The notes under the pieces: generated by a model | Seen by the model: the letters and a program-made list of their open reading frames with translations, nothing else | Database searches by the model: none | What the model was told of the DNA's origin: nothing | Assembly: GCF_013114825.1 (NCBI RefSeq) | Contig: NZ_JAAVLX010000007.1 | Coordinates: 124,001-188,000 of the forward strand | Direction of reading: 5' to 3' | Source: Bradyrhizobium australiense | GTDB lineage: Bacteria > Pseudomonadota > Alphaproteobacteria > Rhizobiales > Xanthobacteraceae | Length of the DNA: 64,000 nucleotides | Position numbers and translations under genes: made by a program | Shown here: one piece after another, positions 34,890 through 43,083 of the stretch | How positions within the stretch are numbered: position 1 is the first letter of the stretch | Layout of the letters: every line of letters begins with the position of its first letter

Positions 34890-37800
34890 TTATTCTGCGG
34901 CGTCGGCAAGCGGAATTGCGTGCGGTCCCTTCGGATGCTCCTTGGCCTGATGCTGCGCCGCAAGATCAGGCTGCTCGGCCTGGCCGCTTTCTTCCAGGCT
35001 CTTCCTGAACCACAGGGCGTAAAGGCCTGGCAGGTACAGCAAGGTCAGGAAGGTTGCAACAAACAAACCGCCCATGATGGTGATCGCCATCGGCCCCCAG
35101 AAGGCGGAGCGCGACAGGGGGATCATGGCCAGGATCGCCGCCAGCGCCGTCAGGATCACTGGGCGAGCCCGCCGGACCGTGGCTTCGACGATGGCTTCCT
35201 TTCGCGTCATGCCCTGGGAAACGTCGGCCTCGATCTGGTCAACCAAAATCACCGCGTTGCGCATTATCATGCCGGCAAGCGCGATCAGGCCGAGGAGCGC
35301 CACGAAACCAAACGGCTGGTTGGCAATGTTGAGACCAAGCGAGGCGCCGACGATGCCGAGCGGCGCGGTTAAGAATACCAGGATCAGACGCGAGAAGCTC
35401 TGCAACTGGATCATCAAGAGCGTCAGCATCACCAGCGCCATCAACGGAAACAGCATGGCGATCGAGGCATTGCCCTTGGCAGATTCCTCGAACGCTCCGC
35501 CCGGCTCGATCCGGTAGGCCGGCTCGAGATGGTCGCTGATTTCCTTCAGCTTCGGTGAGATCTGGTTGGTAACGTCGGGCGCCTGCACGCCGTCGACGAC
35601 GTCGCTCCGCACCGTGATCGCCATGTCGCGATTGCGCCGCCACATGATCGGCTCCTCATGCGAATATTCGATCCGCGCGATCTGCTGCAGCGGCACGGCG
35701 ACGCCGTTGCGCGAGGTCACAGTGAGGTCGCCGACACGGCCGAGATCGAGCCGTTCTGACGGAACCGCGCGCGCGACCACGCCGACCTTCTCGATGCCGT
35801 CGCGGATCGTCGTCACCGGCGCGCCCGAGATCAGCATGGCGAGCGCCTGGGAGACGTCTTGCGGGGTCAGGCCAAGCGCGCGGGCGCGGTCCTGATCGAC
35901 CACGAGCTTGAGGTAAGGCGACTGCTCGTTCCAGTCAAGCTGCGGCTCGGTGACGTTGGGGTTCTGCCGCATCACGTCGCGTACCTTGTAGGCGATGTCG
36001 CGCACGGTATTGGGATCGGGGCCGATCACGCGGAACTGGACCGGGAAGCCGACCGGCGGACCGAAGTTAAAGCGATCGACGCGCACGCGCGCTTCGCTCA
36101 GTTCGCCTTCGGCTACCGCCTTCTCCAGCCGCGCCTTGATGCGCTCGCGGGCCTCGACGTCCTTCGACACGATCACGATCTCGGCAAAGGCCTCGTTAGG
36201 CAGTTGCGGGTTGAGGCCGAGCCAGAAGCGTGGCGAACCCTGGCCGACATAGGCGGTGTAGGTCGCGACATCCTTGTCGTCCTTGAGCAGCGCCTCGGCC
36301 TTCTTGACCGACTTTTCCGTGACGTTGAAGGCGGTGCCTTCCGGCAGGCGCAGCTGCAGGAACAGCTCGGGTCGTTCGGACAGCGGGAAGAACTGCTGCT
36401 GTACATGGCCGAAGCCCACGATCGACAGCGCGAACACGCCGACGGTCGCTGCCACGACCTTGATGCGATGGTCGACGCACCACTGCACCACAGCGCGCAG
36501 GCCCCGATACATCCGCGTCTCGTAAATCGCGTGCGGATCGTGGTTGTGGTGCACGGCAATGTTGGGCAAGAGCTTGACGCCGATATAGGGCGTGAAGATC
36601 ACTGCCACGAACCAGGAGGCGACCAGCGAAATCGCAACGATCCAGAAGATGCCGCCGGCATATTCGCCGACCGCCGAATTGGCAAAGCCGATGGGGAGGA
36701 AGCCAGCGGCCGTGACCAGCGTCCCCGTGAGCATCGGAAACGCAGTTGATTCCCAGGCAAAGGATGCCGCGCGGACGCGGTCCCAGCCCTGTTCCATTTT
36801 CACCACCATCATTTCCACGGCGATGATGGCGTCGTCGACCAGGAGGCCGAGCGCGATGATCAGTGCGCCAAGCGTGATGCGATGCAGGTCGATCGACATC
36901 GCGTTCATGACGATGAAAACAATCGCGAGCACCAGCGGCACCGACATCGCGACAACGATGCCGGTGCGCCAGCCGAGCGCGACAAACGACACGAACAGCA
37001 CGATCGCCAGCGCCTCGATGAAGGAATGCACGAACTCGCCGACGGCACGCTCGACCACCTTCGGCTGGTCGGCGATCTGCTCGACCTCGATGCCCTGCGG
37101 CACCGCCTTCATGAAATCGTTCGTTGCCTTCTCGACGTCCTTGCCGAGCTCGAGGATGTTGGCACCCTTGGTGGTGACGACGCCGATGCCGATCGCAGGC
37201 TTGCCTTCCTGGCGGGCGACGAAGGTCGGGGGATCGACGAAGCCGTGGGTGACGGTCGCGATATCGCCGAGCCGGAACACGCGGCCGTTGCTTTCGACCG
37301 GGGTTTCCGCGACCGCCTTGGCGCCGTCGAGCGCACCGGTGACGCGCAGCGGCACGCGCTGCGCGGAGGTTTCCACCGTGCCCGCCGGAGTGACGTTGTT
37401 CTGCTTGGCGAGCGAATCGAACAATGCCTGCGGCGTGATGCCGAGCGTTGCGAGCTTGGCGTGGGAGAATTCGACGAAGATGCGCTCGTCCTGGGTGCCG
37501 TAGAGATTGACCTTGGTGACGCCGGAAACCTTCAACAGGCGCTGGCGCATGCCTTCGGCGGCCTTCTTCAACTGCGCGTAATCGGCGCCATCGCCCGTCA
37601 TCATGTAGAGAATGGAATCGACGTCGGAGAATTCGTCGTTGACATTCGGTCCGAGCAGGCCGGCGGGCAACTGGCCCTGCACGTCGGCGAGCTTCTTGCG
37701 CAACAGATAAAACAGATAGGGCACGTCCTTTGGCGGGGTCGAGTCCTTGAACGTGACCTGCATCGCCGTGAACGACGGCTTCGAATAGGTCTGTACCTTC

Positions 37801-38042
37801 TCGAAGAACGGCAATTCCTGCAGCTTCTTCTCGATGGGATCGGCGACCTGTGTCTGCATTTCCTGTGCGGTCGCGCCGGGCCAGATCGCGGAAACGTTCA
37901 CCACCTTCACCGTGAAGAATGGGTCTTCGGCGCGGCCGAGCCGCTCATAGGAGAAAAAGCCGGCAACGCCGAGCGCGATCATCAGGAACAGGATCAGGGT
38001 CGGATGGCTCACCGCCCAGCCCGAGAGATTGAAGCGCTTCAT
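34890..38042 (-). CDS. RND-family multidrug efflux permease
   Basis: 1050 aa inner-membrane proton antiporter of the AcrB/HAE1 type. Starts at MKRFNLSGWAVSHPTL, 12 bases inside a slightly longer frame, preceded by gagag. Twelve membrane helices in the usual arrangement. The proton-relay aspartates are in the TM4 segment GLLVDDAIIAVEMM. Two large periplasmic loops (PIEKKLQELPFFEKVQTYSK in the first). It needs an outer-membrane channel that is not encoded here. A palindromic repeat lies between this gene and the adaptor gene. Confidence 0.93.
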   Translation of the reverse strand: MKRFNLSGWAVSHPTLILFLMIALGVAGFFSYERLGRAEDPFFTVKVVNVSAIWPGATAQEMQTQVADPIEKKLQELPFFEKVQTYSKPSFTAMQVTFKDSTPPKDVPYLFYLLRKKLADVQGQLPAGLLGPNVNDEFSDVDSILYMMTGDGADYAQLKKAAEGMRQRLLKVSGVTKVNLYGTQDERIFVEFSHAKLATLGITPQALFDSLAKQNNVTPAGTVETSAQRVPLRVTGALDGAKAVAETPVESNGRVFRLGDIATVTHGFVDPPTFVARQEGKPAIGIGVVTTKGANILELGKDVEKATNDFMKAVPQGIEVEQIADQPKVVERAVGEFVHSFIEALAIVLFVSFVALGWRTGIVVAMSVPLVLAIVFIVMNAMSIDLHRITLGALIIALGLLVDDAIIAVEMMVVKMEQGWDRVRAASFAWESTAFPMLTGTLVTAAGFLPIGFANSAVGEYAGGIFWIVAISLVASWFVAVIFTPYIGVKLLPNIAVHHNHDPHAIYETRMYRGLRAVVQWCVDHRIKVVAATVGVFALSIVGFGHVQQQFFPLSERPELFLQLRLPEGTAFNVTEKSVKKAEALLKDDKDVATYTAYVGQGSPRFWLGLNPQLPNEAFAEIVIVSKDVEARERIKARLEKAVAEGELSEARVRVDRFNFGPPVGFPVQFRVIGPDPNTVRDIAYKVRDVMRQNPNVTEPQLDWNEQSPYLKLVVDQDRARALGLTPQDVSQALAMLISGAPVTTIRDGIEKVGVVARAVPSERLDLGRVGDLTVTSRNGVAVPLQQIARIEYSHEEPIMWRRNRDMAITVRSDVVDGVQAPDVTNQISPKLKEISDHLEPAYRIEPGGAFEESAKGNASIAMLFPLMALVMLTLLMIQLQSFSRLILVFLTAPLGIVGASLGLNIANQPFGFVALLGLIALAGMIMRNAVILVDQIEADVSQGMTRKEAIVEATVRRARPVILTALAAILAMIPLSRSAFWGPMAITIMGGLFVATFLTLLYLPGLYALWFRKSLEESGQAEQPDLAAQHQAKEHPKGPHAIPLADAAE

Positions 38043-38079
38043 GTCACTCTCCAACTTCGAAATTCGCTTCCGTTTCCAC

Positions 38080-38165
38080 CGTCATTGCGAGCGAAGCGAA
38101 GCAATCCATTCATCCACTCGTGGCGCTATGGATTGCTTCGTCGTGTTCGCTCCTCGCAATGACGG
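38080..38165. repeat. Palindromic repeat, cgtcattgcgag/gaagcaatcca family, copy 5
   Basis: Left half cgtcattgcgagcg ... gaagcaatccat; right half atggattgcttcg ... cgcaatgacgg. It is inserted between the efflux adaptor and pump genes within one operon, so any hairpin would be in the message joining them. Confidence 0.87.
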
Positions 38166-38183
38166 CGCCGATTAATTGACGGG

Positions 38184-39287
38184 CTAGAACGACAGCGACG
38201 ACACCACCCGGACCTTCTGGGCCGGATCGAGCTTCTGTACGCCGAGCGCAACCACCTTGGCGCCTTCGTTGACGCCGCCGGCGATCACCACGGAATTGCT
38301 TTCATAGGATTTCACCACGACCGGCTTCAGTGCGATCGCGCCGGAATCGTCGACGATATAGAGCGATGGGTTGCTGCCCTGGCTGAACAGCGCCGATAGC
38401 GGCAGTTTTGCGACGCGCTCGGTGGCGGCATCGGCCAGCGTCAGCGTCGCGGTCATGCCAAGCGAGACCTTGTCGTCGGCTTCCGGCAGCGAGAATTTGG
38501 CGAGATAGGTCCGCGTCGCCGGATCTGCGGACGGCGCGATCTCACGCAGCTTCGCGGCATATTTCTTTTCCGAATCCGACCACAGCGTCACGGAGGCCGT
38601 GCCGGACTTGGCGCGGCCTACCAGCGTCTCGGGAATCGCGACCACGGCCTCCTTTTCGGCAAAGCGCGCGACGCGCACCGCGGTCTGGCCGGCGGCCACA
38701 ACCTGGCCGGGCTCGATCAAGGTCGCGGTCACCACGCCGCGGGTATCGGCGACCAGCGTTGCATACGACAGGGAGTTCTTGGTGAGTTCGACCTGCCTCT
38801 CGGCGCGATTGAAGCGCGCGCGGGCTTCGTCAGCAGCGGCACGGCTCTGATCCATCTGCGCATCCGTGGTCCAGCCCTTGGCGCGCAGATCCTTGGCGCG
38901 CTGCTCGGAAGCGCTGGCCTGCGCCAGCACACCGGTGGCGGCGCGGAATTCGGCCTCGGCCTGCTCGGCCTGCAGCTTCAGATCGACCTCGTCGAGGGTG
39001 GCGAGCGGCTGGCCGACATCCACGGTCTGGCCGACCTCGACCAGACGCCGGGCAACTTTGCCAGGGACGCGGAACCCCATGTCGGTCTCGATCCGGGGCC
39101 GGATGGTACCGACGAAGCTGCGCTCGGGGGTCTCGGCAGCATAATGCACGGTGGCGACCAGAACCGGGCGTCCGGGAGCAGCCGTTTCGGCCACCTCGTT
39201 GCAACCGGCCAAGACGAAGACCGCAAATGCTAATAATGCTCCTGTCAAGAGCCTGTAATAGCTAGAGAAAACGGACCGGGCGAACAT
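38184..39287 (-). CDS. RND efflux periplasmic adaptor (membrane fusion lipoprotein)
   Basis: 367 aa. The start MFARSVFSS at 39287 is preferred: ggagag is correctly spaced, whereas ATG 39299 has no site. A lipoprotein signal ends in a lipobox (FVLAGC, about residue 29). HlyD-type architecture: lipoyl-like halves (GKVARRLVEVGQTVDVGQPL and DTRGVVTATLIEPGQVVAAG) flank a helical hairpin (LKLQAEQAEAEFRAATGVL through NRAERQVELTKNSL). It couples the RND pump to an outer-membrane factor. First gene of the unit, just downstream of the presumed TetR operator. Confidence 0.9.
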   Translation of the reverse strand: MFARSVFSSYYRLLTGALLAFAVFVLAGCNEVAETAAPGRPVLVATVHYAAETPERSFVGTIRPRIETDMGFRVPGKVARRLVEVGQTVDVGQPLATLDEVDLKLQAEQAEAEFRAATGVLAQASASEQRAKDLRAKGWTTDAQMDQSRAAADEARARFNRAERQVELTKNSLSYATLVADTRGVVTATLIEPGQVVAAGQTAVRVARFAEKEAVVAIPETLVGRAKSGTASVTLWSDSEKKYAAKLREIAPSADPATRTYLAKFSLPEADDKVSLGMTATLTLADAATERVAKLPLSALFSQGSNPSLYIVDDSGAIALKPVVVKSYESNSVVIAGGVNEGAKVVALGVQKLDPAQKVRVVSSLSF

Positions 39288-39330
39288 CGAACTCTCCATC
39301 GCAGGATCTGATGAAGAGTATTGAATGGCG

Positions 39331-39356
39331 ACTGATGAATGTCAATATTCGTCAGT
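39331..39356. promoter_or_regulatory. Candidate TetR operator upstream of efflux operon
   Basis: A 26-base imperfect palindrome with half-sites ACTGATGAAT and ATTCGTCAGT: outer 5 bases perfect on each side, inner GAAT/ATTC perfect, single mismatches between. It lies about 44 bases upstream of the adaptor start. Size and symmetry suit a TetR dimer. The assignment to the tetR gene of this operon is inferred from position. Confidence 0.6.
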
Positions 39357-39552
39357 GATCATGAATTCGTGAAGCGAGATGGGGTTTAAGAGGTAATTGC
39401 TTCTCAAGGGAAATTGCTCTCCGGACCGGCCGAGTCTTAGCCCGGACGGGCGCAACGAAGCTTGGGAGGCCTTCACGCCGAGCGAATCTCCCCCGACTAG
39501 AGCACTCCCTCCATCCGGCCGAGCGGCTGTCGCCTCGCCTGCCATCCGCGCA

Positions 39553-40077
39553 TCAGGCACGTCGAGCTTTCTTGCGAGACTTCTTTGCGGTGGTCTTCTT
39601 CGCGCTTCTGGCAGGCCTACTCGCCGGTCTTGATTTCTGGCTGCTCGATTTTGTTGCGGCCGACCTCTTTGCCGTCTTTTTGGCGGTCCGCGCCTGTGCG
39701 GTTCGAGTCTTGGCGCTCTGGGCCTTCGCAGTCGGAGCCTTGGCGGCTCGAGTCTTGGCAGCTCGAGTCTTGGCAGCTCGTGTTTTGGCAGCTCGAGTTT
39801 TGGCAGCTCCGGCTTTACTCGCCTTGGCTGGCGGCGCGCCGCGACGTTTCTTCGCCGCGCGCTTCCGTCGTTCAGGCGCGGCTGCAACCGGTGGCACCAT
39901 CAAGGGATCGGAGACGAGGCCGTCGGCGGCGAGCGGCACATAGGCCGCCGCGCGTTCATCGGCCTTCAGGCCCGGCTCGTCCGCTTTCAGCGCCTGGCTC
40001 GCAGCTTCTGTCGCGGTGTTTGCAATGTCCTTCACCGTGTCGGTGAACTTTTCCAGAATCGATTTGTCCTTGCCCAT
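39553..40077 (-). CDS. Histone-H1-like Lys/Ala-rich protein with tandem repeats
   Basis: 174 aa. The N-terminal part (MGKDKSILEKFTDTVKDIAN, then TATEAASQALKADEPGLKAD) is amphipathic and of mixed charge. From about residue 85 on it is almost only K, A, R, T and S, with a repeated KTRAA block. It resembles bacterial histone H1-like/AlgP-type DNA-compacting tails; non-specific DNA binding is inferred from charge. ATG 40077 is used because upstream sequence in frame is not of this type. It stands alone, minus strand. Confidence 0.75.
   Translation of the reverse strand: MGKDKSILEKFTDTVKDIANTATEAASQALKADEPGLKADERAAAYVPLAADGLVSDPLMVPPVAAAPERRKRAAKKRRGAPPAKASKAGAAKTRAAKTRAAKTRAAKTRAAKAPTAKAQSAKTRTAQARTAKKTAKRSAATKSSSQKSRPASRPARSAKKTTAKKSRKKARRA
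39740..39814 (+). repeat. Five tandem 15-bp repeats inside the H1-like gene
   Basis: Units of the form ttggcagctcgagtc begin at 39740, 39755, 39770, 39785 and 39800, with a few substitutions. Each encodes five residues (KTRAA type) on the minus strand. Unit length is a multiple of three, so copy-number change would alter tail length without a frameshift. Confidence 0.9.
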
Positions 40078-40145
40078 GTCGCCTCCCCGCGTTGTGCAGC
40101 ATGGAACTAACAAACCCGGTGGCGGCGGGTTCCCCGACGGAAACT

Positions 40146-41318
40146 CTAATCGGCCAACTGAAACCGCTCGAAGCGATCCAGCTCTTCCTCGATGCGCTGT
40201 TTGTAGTCTTTGCGCGCCGCCCTCGCCGCGCCCTTGCCGACCCAGCTCCACTTCTGCATCAGCAGCTTTTTGTTCTGTCGGTCGGTCTTGAGATCGATGG
40301 CGGCGACTATGTCTTCGCCGACCAGCACCGGCAGCGCGAAATAGCCGAACAGGCGCTTCTCCTTCGGCACATAGGCCTCGAAGCGGTGGCCGTAGTCGAA
40401 GAACAGTTCGGTGCGCTTGCGTTGGATGATCAGGGGATCGAACGGCGACAGGATGTGCACCGCGCCATCGCCCACGTCTGCCGACGGATTTAGCTCCAGC
40501 ACTTCCGGCCGGGCCCAATGCTCCTGCTTGCCGGCGCCTTCGAGCGCGACCCGCACCAATTCCTTGCGCCGCACCCGCGCCTCAATCAGGCGCCGCACGG
40601 CGGGCTTGCTCGGCGCGTCGAGATGGCAGACGGAATCCAGGCTGACGACGCCTTGGGATCGAAGCGCGCGGTCGAGCAGGTAGGCGGTGATTTCCACCGA
40701 AGTCGCCGGTTTCGGCAGCTTGTCCCAGCCAAAATGCCGCGTCATCAGTTCATAGGTCTTGAGCATGCCGGTGCGTTCGGAGATTGTCACCTCGCCGGTG
40801 TAGAAGGCAAGCTGCAGCGCCCGTTTCGAGGGTTTGCGGCTCTGCCACAGATGCTCTTTCTCGGCCAGAACGTCGTCGTCGATGTCGCGGATGGTCAGTG
40901 CGCCGTCGCGCCGCAACAGCCGCCTCACTTTGCGGGTGTCCTCCGGCTTGACGGAAGCAAACCACTGGTGGCCATTACGCCGGTGCTCTCGCATTGCCGG
41001 AACGAAGAAGCGAAAGTCCTTGGCCGGCACGTAGGACAGGGCGTGGGTCCAGTATTCGAAGACACTTTTGTCGACGCTCTGCGCCTGGTGCAGGTCGGCG
41101 CGGGCGTAAGCGGGGATGCGGCTATAGAGAATGTGATGATGACAGCGCTCGATGACATGAATGGTGTCGATCTGGACATAGCCGAGATGGTCGACCGCGG
41201 CCGCCACCGCCTGCGGTCCGGCGCCAAACGGCTCGCTGGTATCGAGCCGCTGGGCATGCAGCCAGATTCGCCGGGCCTCGGTTTTGGTCAACGGACGGGG
41301 TTCAGTCGCGCGGGGCAT
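40146..41318 (-). CDS. YcaQ/AlkX-type winged-helix DNA glycosylase
   Basis: 390 aa. Members of this HTH_42 family unhook interstrand DNA cross-links and alkylated bases. The catalytic QxD motif of the family is visible as QID (49-51) in LGYVQIDTIHVIERCHHH. Further blocks WTHALSYVPAKDFRFF, HILSPFDPLIIQRKR and LFGYFALPVLVGEDIVAAID are characteristic. Full length for the family. It is unlinked to other repair genes here. The role is inferred from the E. coli homologue. Confidence 0.9.
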   Translation of the reverse strand: MPRATEPRPLTKTEARRIWLHAQRLDTSEPFGAGPQAVAAAVDHLGYVQIDTIHVIERCHHHILYSRIPAYARADLHQAQSVDKSVFEYWTHALSYVPAKDFRFFVPAMREHRRNGHQWFASVKPEDTRKVRRLLRRDGALTIRDIDDDVLAEKEHLWQSRKPSKRALQLAFYTGEVTISERTGMLKTYELMTRHFGWDKLPKPATSVEITAYLLDRALRSQGVVSLDSVCHLDAPSKPAVRRLIEARVRRKELVRVALEGAGKQEHWARPEVLELNPSADVGDGAVHILSPFDPLIIQRKRTELFFDYGHRFEAYVPKEKRLFGYFALPVLVGEDIVAAIDLKTDRQNKKLLMQKWSWVGKGAARAARKDYKQRIEEELDRFERFQLAD

Positions 41319-41396
41319 CGCACGGCAATGTAGCGGGATTCGCGGGCGTGAGGAGTCCCGGGTTCCCAGACCGCCGCCTCACCGCGCCAGCTCACC

Positions 41397-41627
41397 TCAC
41401 CGCTTCTGCCGCTCTCCGACGCTGCCGGTTGCGATCTCGGCCTCGCAGGAGGCGCGGCCGGGCTGGGGCGCATGGCACTTGTAGACATGGCCGGTGAGAC
41501 GATCGACCAGCCACGCGCTCTCCTCTGTCGGGCTTTCGAACCCGACATACCGGCTGCCGAGCGCGTTGATCAGCGTCGACAGCAAAATTGCGGCGGCGAT
41601 CATCGCCGCGCCGATCAGTGTTGGCAT
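41397..41627 (-). CDS. Small single-pass membrane protein
   Basis: 76 aa from ATG 41627 (MPTLIGAAMIAAAILLS), which has ggaag before it. One N-terminal membrane helix is followed by a short polar domain with two cysteines (VYKCHAPQPGRASCEAEIA), perhaps a disulfide in the periplasm. The frame is open for 100 more codons upstream, but that part is low-complexity and not protein-like. Function unknown. It reads like many small envelope proteins. Confidence 0.6.
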   Translation of the reverse strand: MPTLIGAAMIAAAILLSTLINALGSRYVGFESPTEESAWLVDRLTGHVYKCHAPQPGRASCEAEIATGSVGERQKR

Positions 41628-42335
41628 AGAACTTCCGGAACCGGCAGGCTCCGATGCGCTGGTACGATAGCCCAGATACTCACGCTGACGTTTGACTGAC
41701 TGTAACACCGCCCCGCCCGTTTGGTTGCCCCGAACGATTTCTTCTTCAGATTTTTTGTGAGTAGTTTTGCTAGAGACGCATCTGGCCGTTTTGTTGTCCA
41801 CAGATCGGCGCTCGCGCGACGGACTCGCTTTTTTTTGTGAATGAAGAAAGTCGACAGCGTCGGAAGCGGCGCTTGAGATCAGTTGGCGGACATTGGTTTC
41901 CCAACGAGCTTGCGGCGTCTGCTGCACGGCGTTGAGATAACGAAGTTCGGATGGCTGGGCACCGCGACTGCCTCGGTGAAATCCCGGAGGTGATGCCGAA
42001 AATGATCAGGCGACGCTGGGGATCGCAGCACTGCTTCCGGTCGAGGCAGCTCCGGTGGCCCGACTACACCCTGCAAGATCGCGCGACCGATTTCCCGATC
42101 GAAATCGATCGCACCCGGCGATTCAGATCACGCAGGCAAGGCCGGGCGATCGTCCGCCGAATTTGCCGCCTCCGACCCGCTGGAGCGGCGGTTGAAAGTG
42201 TCTCTATGGAAAGCTCGACCTTCACTTCACTACTGTGATTTGAGTCACATTGCTCGTTTTGAACCCGTCCTATCGTCACAGCATCAAAACATCATGCACG
42301 CCGTTTTGCAGGCATTAACAGTGAGGATTAGGACA
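41628..42335. other. 708-bp region without a convincing gene
   Basis: Short frames on both strands lack ribosome binding sites and protein-like composition. Around 41710-41850 the DNA is unusually A/T-rich for this genome (runs such as tcttcttcagattttttgtg), and may hold a promoter. An inverted repeat cgatttc/gaaatcg (42088-42094 with 42101-42107) and a CRP-like palindrome (42234-42249) are the only structured sites I see. Confidence 0.6.
42234..42249. promoter_or_regulatory. CRP-like palindrome upstream of ompA-family gene
   Basis: TGTGA-TTTGAG-TCACA: both half-sites match the classical cAMP-CRP consensus exactly with the canonical six-base spacer, 87 bases before the ATG at 42336. Whether the host has a CRP with this specificity is unknown from this window. 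A chance match to ten fixed positions in 64 kb is improbable but not negligible. Confidence 0.45.
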
Positions 42336-42968
42336 ATGACCCGCTTTTTTTCCATCATGACTATCGCCGCCGCGCTGTCGATGACGGCGGGCTTGGCTGT
42401 CGCCGGAGATACCGTCTCGGCCGACAAAATTTTGGACGCCCTGAAGCCTAAGCCGGGCGCGACCCGTGGCCTCTCGACCGGCCCGCAGCAGCCGGTGGAG
42501 GCCGCCGCCAAGGCCAAGGAAATCGGCTTCGTCGAATCGCTCCGCAACCGCAAGACCCGATCGCTGTCGCTCGGCGAGCGCCAGGAAATTGCGGAACTTG
42601 CCGCGAGCAAGCCGAAGATCGATCTCGAAATCCAGTTCGACTACAATTCGGCCGACATCAGAAAGAACTCGGTTTCCGCGGTGCAGGAGCTCGGCAAGGC
42701 GCTTTCCGATTCGAGCCTAAAGGGTTCGACCTTCGTGATCGCCGGTCATACCGACGCGATCGGCGGCGAGGCCTATAACCAGGATCTTTCCGAACGCCGC
42801 GCCGATACGATCAAGAAGTACCTGACCGAGAAGTACGGCATCGCCGGTTCCAATCTCGTGACGGTCGGTTATGGCAAGACCAAGCCGAAGGATGCGAGTG
42901 CGCCGATGGACCCCATCAACCGCCGCGTTCAGGTCGTCAACATGGATACCAAGACTGCCTCGAAGTGA
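42336..42968 (+). CDS. OmpA-family peptidoglycan-associated protein
   Basis: 210 aa. Signal peptide 1-23 (IMTIAAALSMTAGLAVAG). A spacer is followed by an OmpA C-terminal domain: IDLEIQFDYNSADIRKNS, FVIAGHTDAIGGEAYNQDLSERRADTIKKYL and TVGYGKTKP, including the conserved D/R pair that holds diaminopimelate. There is no beta-barrel, so it is a periplasmic peptidoglycan-binding protein. A clear ribosome binding site (aggattagga) precedes the ATG, and a strong terminator follows. Confidence 0.92.
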   Translation: MTRFFSIMTIAAALSMTAGLAVAGDTVSADKILDALKPKPGATRGLSTGPQQPVEAAAKAKEIGFVESLRNRKTRSLSLGERQEIAELAASKPKIDLEIQFDYNSADIRKNSVSAVQELGKALSDSSLKGSTFVIAGHTDAIGGEAYNQDLSERRADTIKKYLTEKYGIAGSNLVTVGYGKTKPKDASAPMDPINRRVQVVNMDTKTASK

Positions 42969-42982
42969 GGTCTTGAAAGCCG

Positions 42983-43014
42983 ATCCGCCTGCCGCCAGTG
43001 GCAGGCGGATTTTT
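42983..43014 (+). terminator. Rho-independent terminator of the OmpA-family gene
   Basis: Perfect 11-bp stem atccgcctgcc/ggcaggcggat (42983-42993 with 43000-43010), a six-base loop, then a T-run (ttttt). It lies 15 bases past the stop codon. Confidence 0.92.
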
Positions 43015-43083
43015 CATTGCCGCGATCAAAGCATTCGGCCGAAGCCGTCAGCGCCGCAACGGGCGTTCAGCGCAGATGATCCT

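Noticed and set aside
39740..39814. Regular 15-bp repeats considered as a CRISPR array
   Set aside because: The units are contiguous without spacers, too short, and encode a regular peptide repeat inside a gene.
39342..39887. A Pro/Leu/Arg-rich 181-codon frame on the minus strand
   Set aside because: It is a different frame of the tandem-repeat region of the H1-like gene and owes its repetitive look to the 15-bp DNA repeats.
41628..41927. A 100-residue N-terminal extension of the small membrane protein
   Set aside because: It is low-complexity and polar, while the strong start and membrane helix are at 41627.
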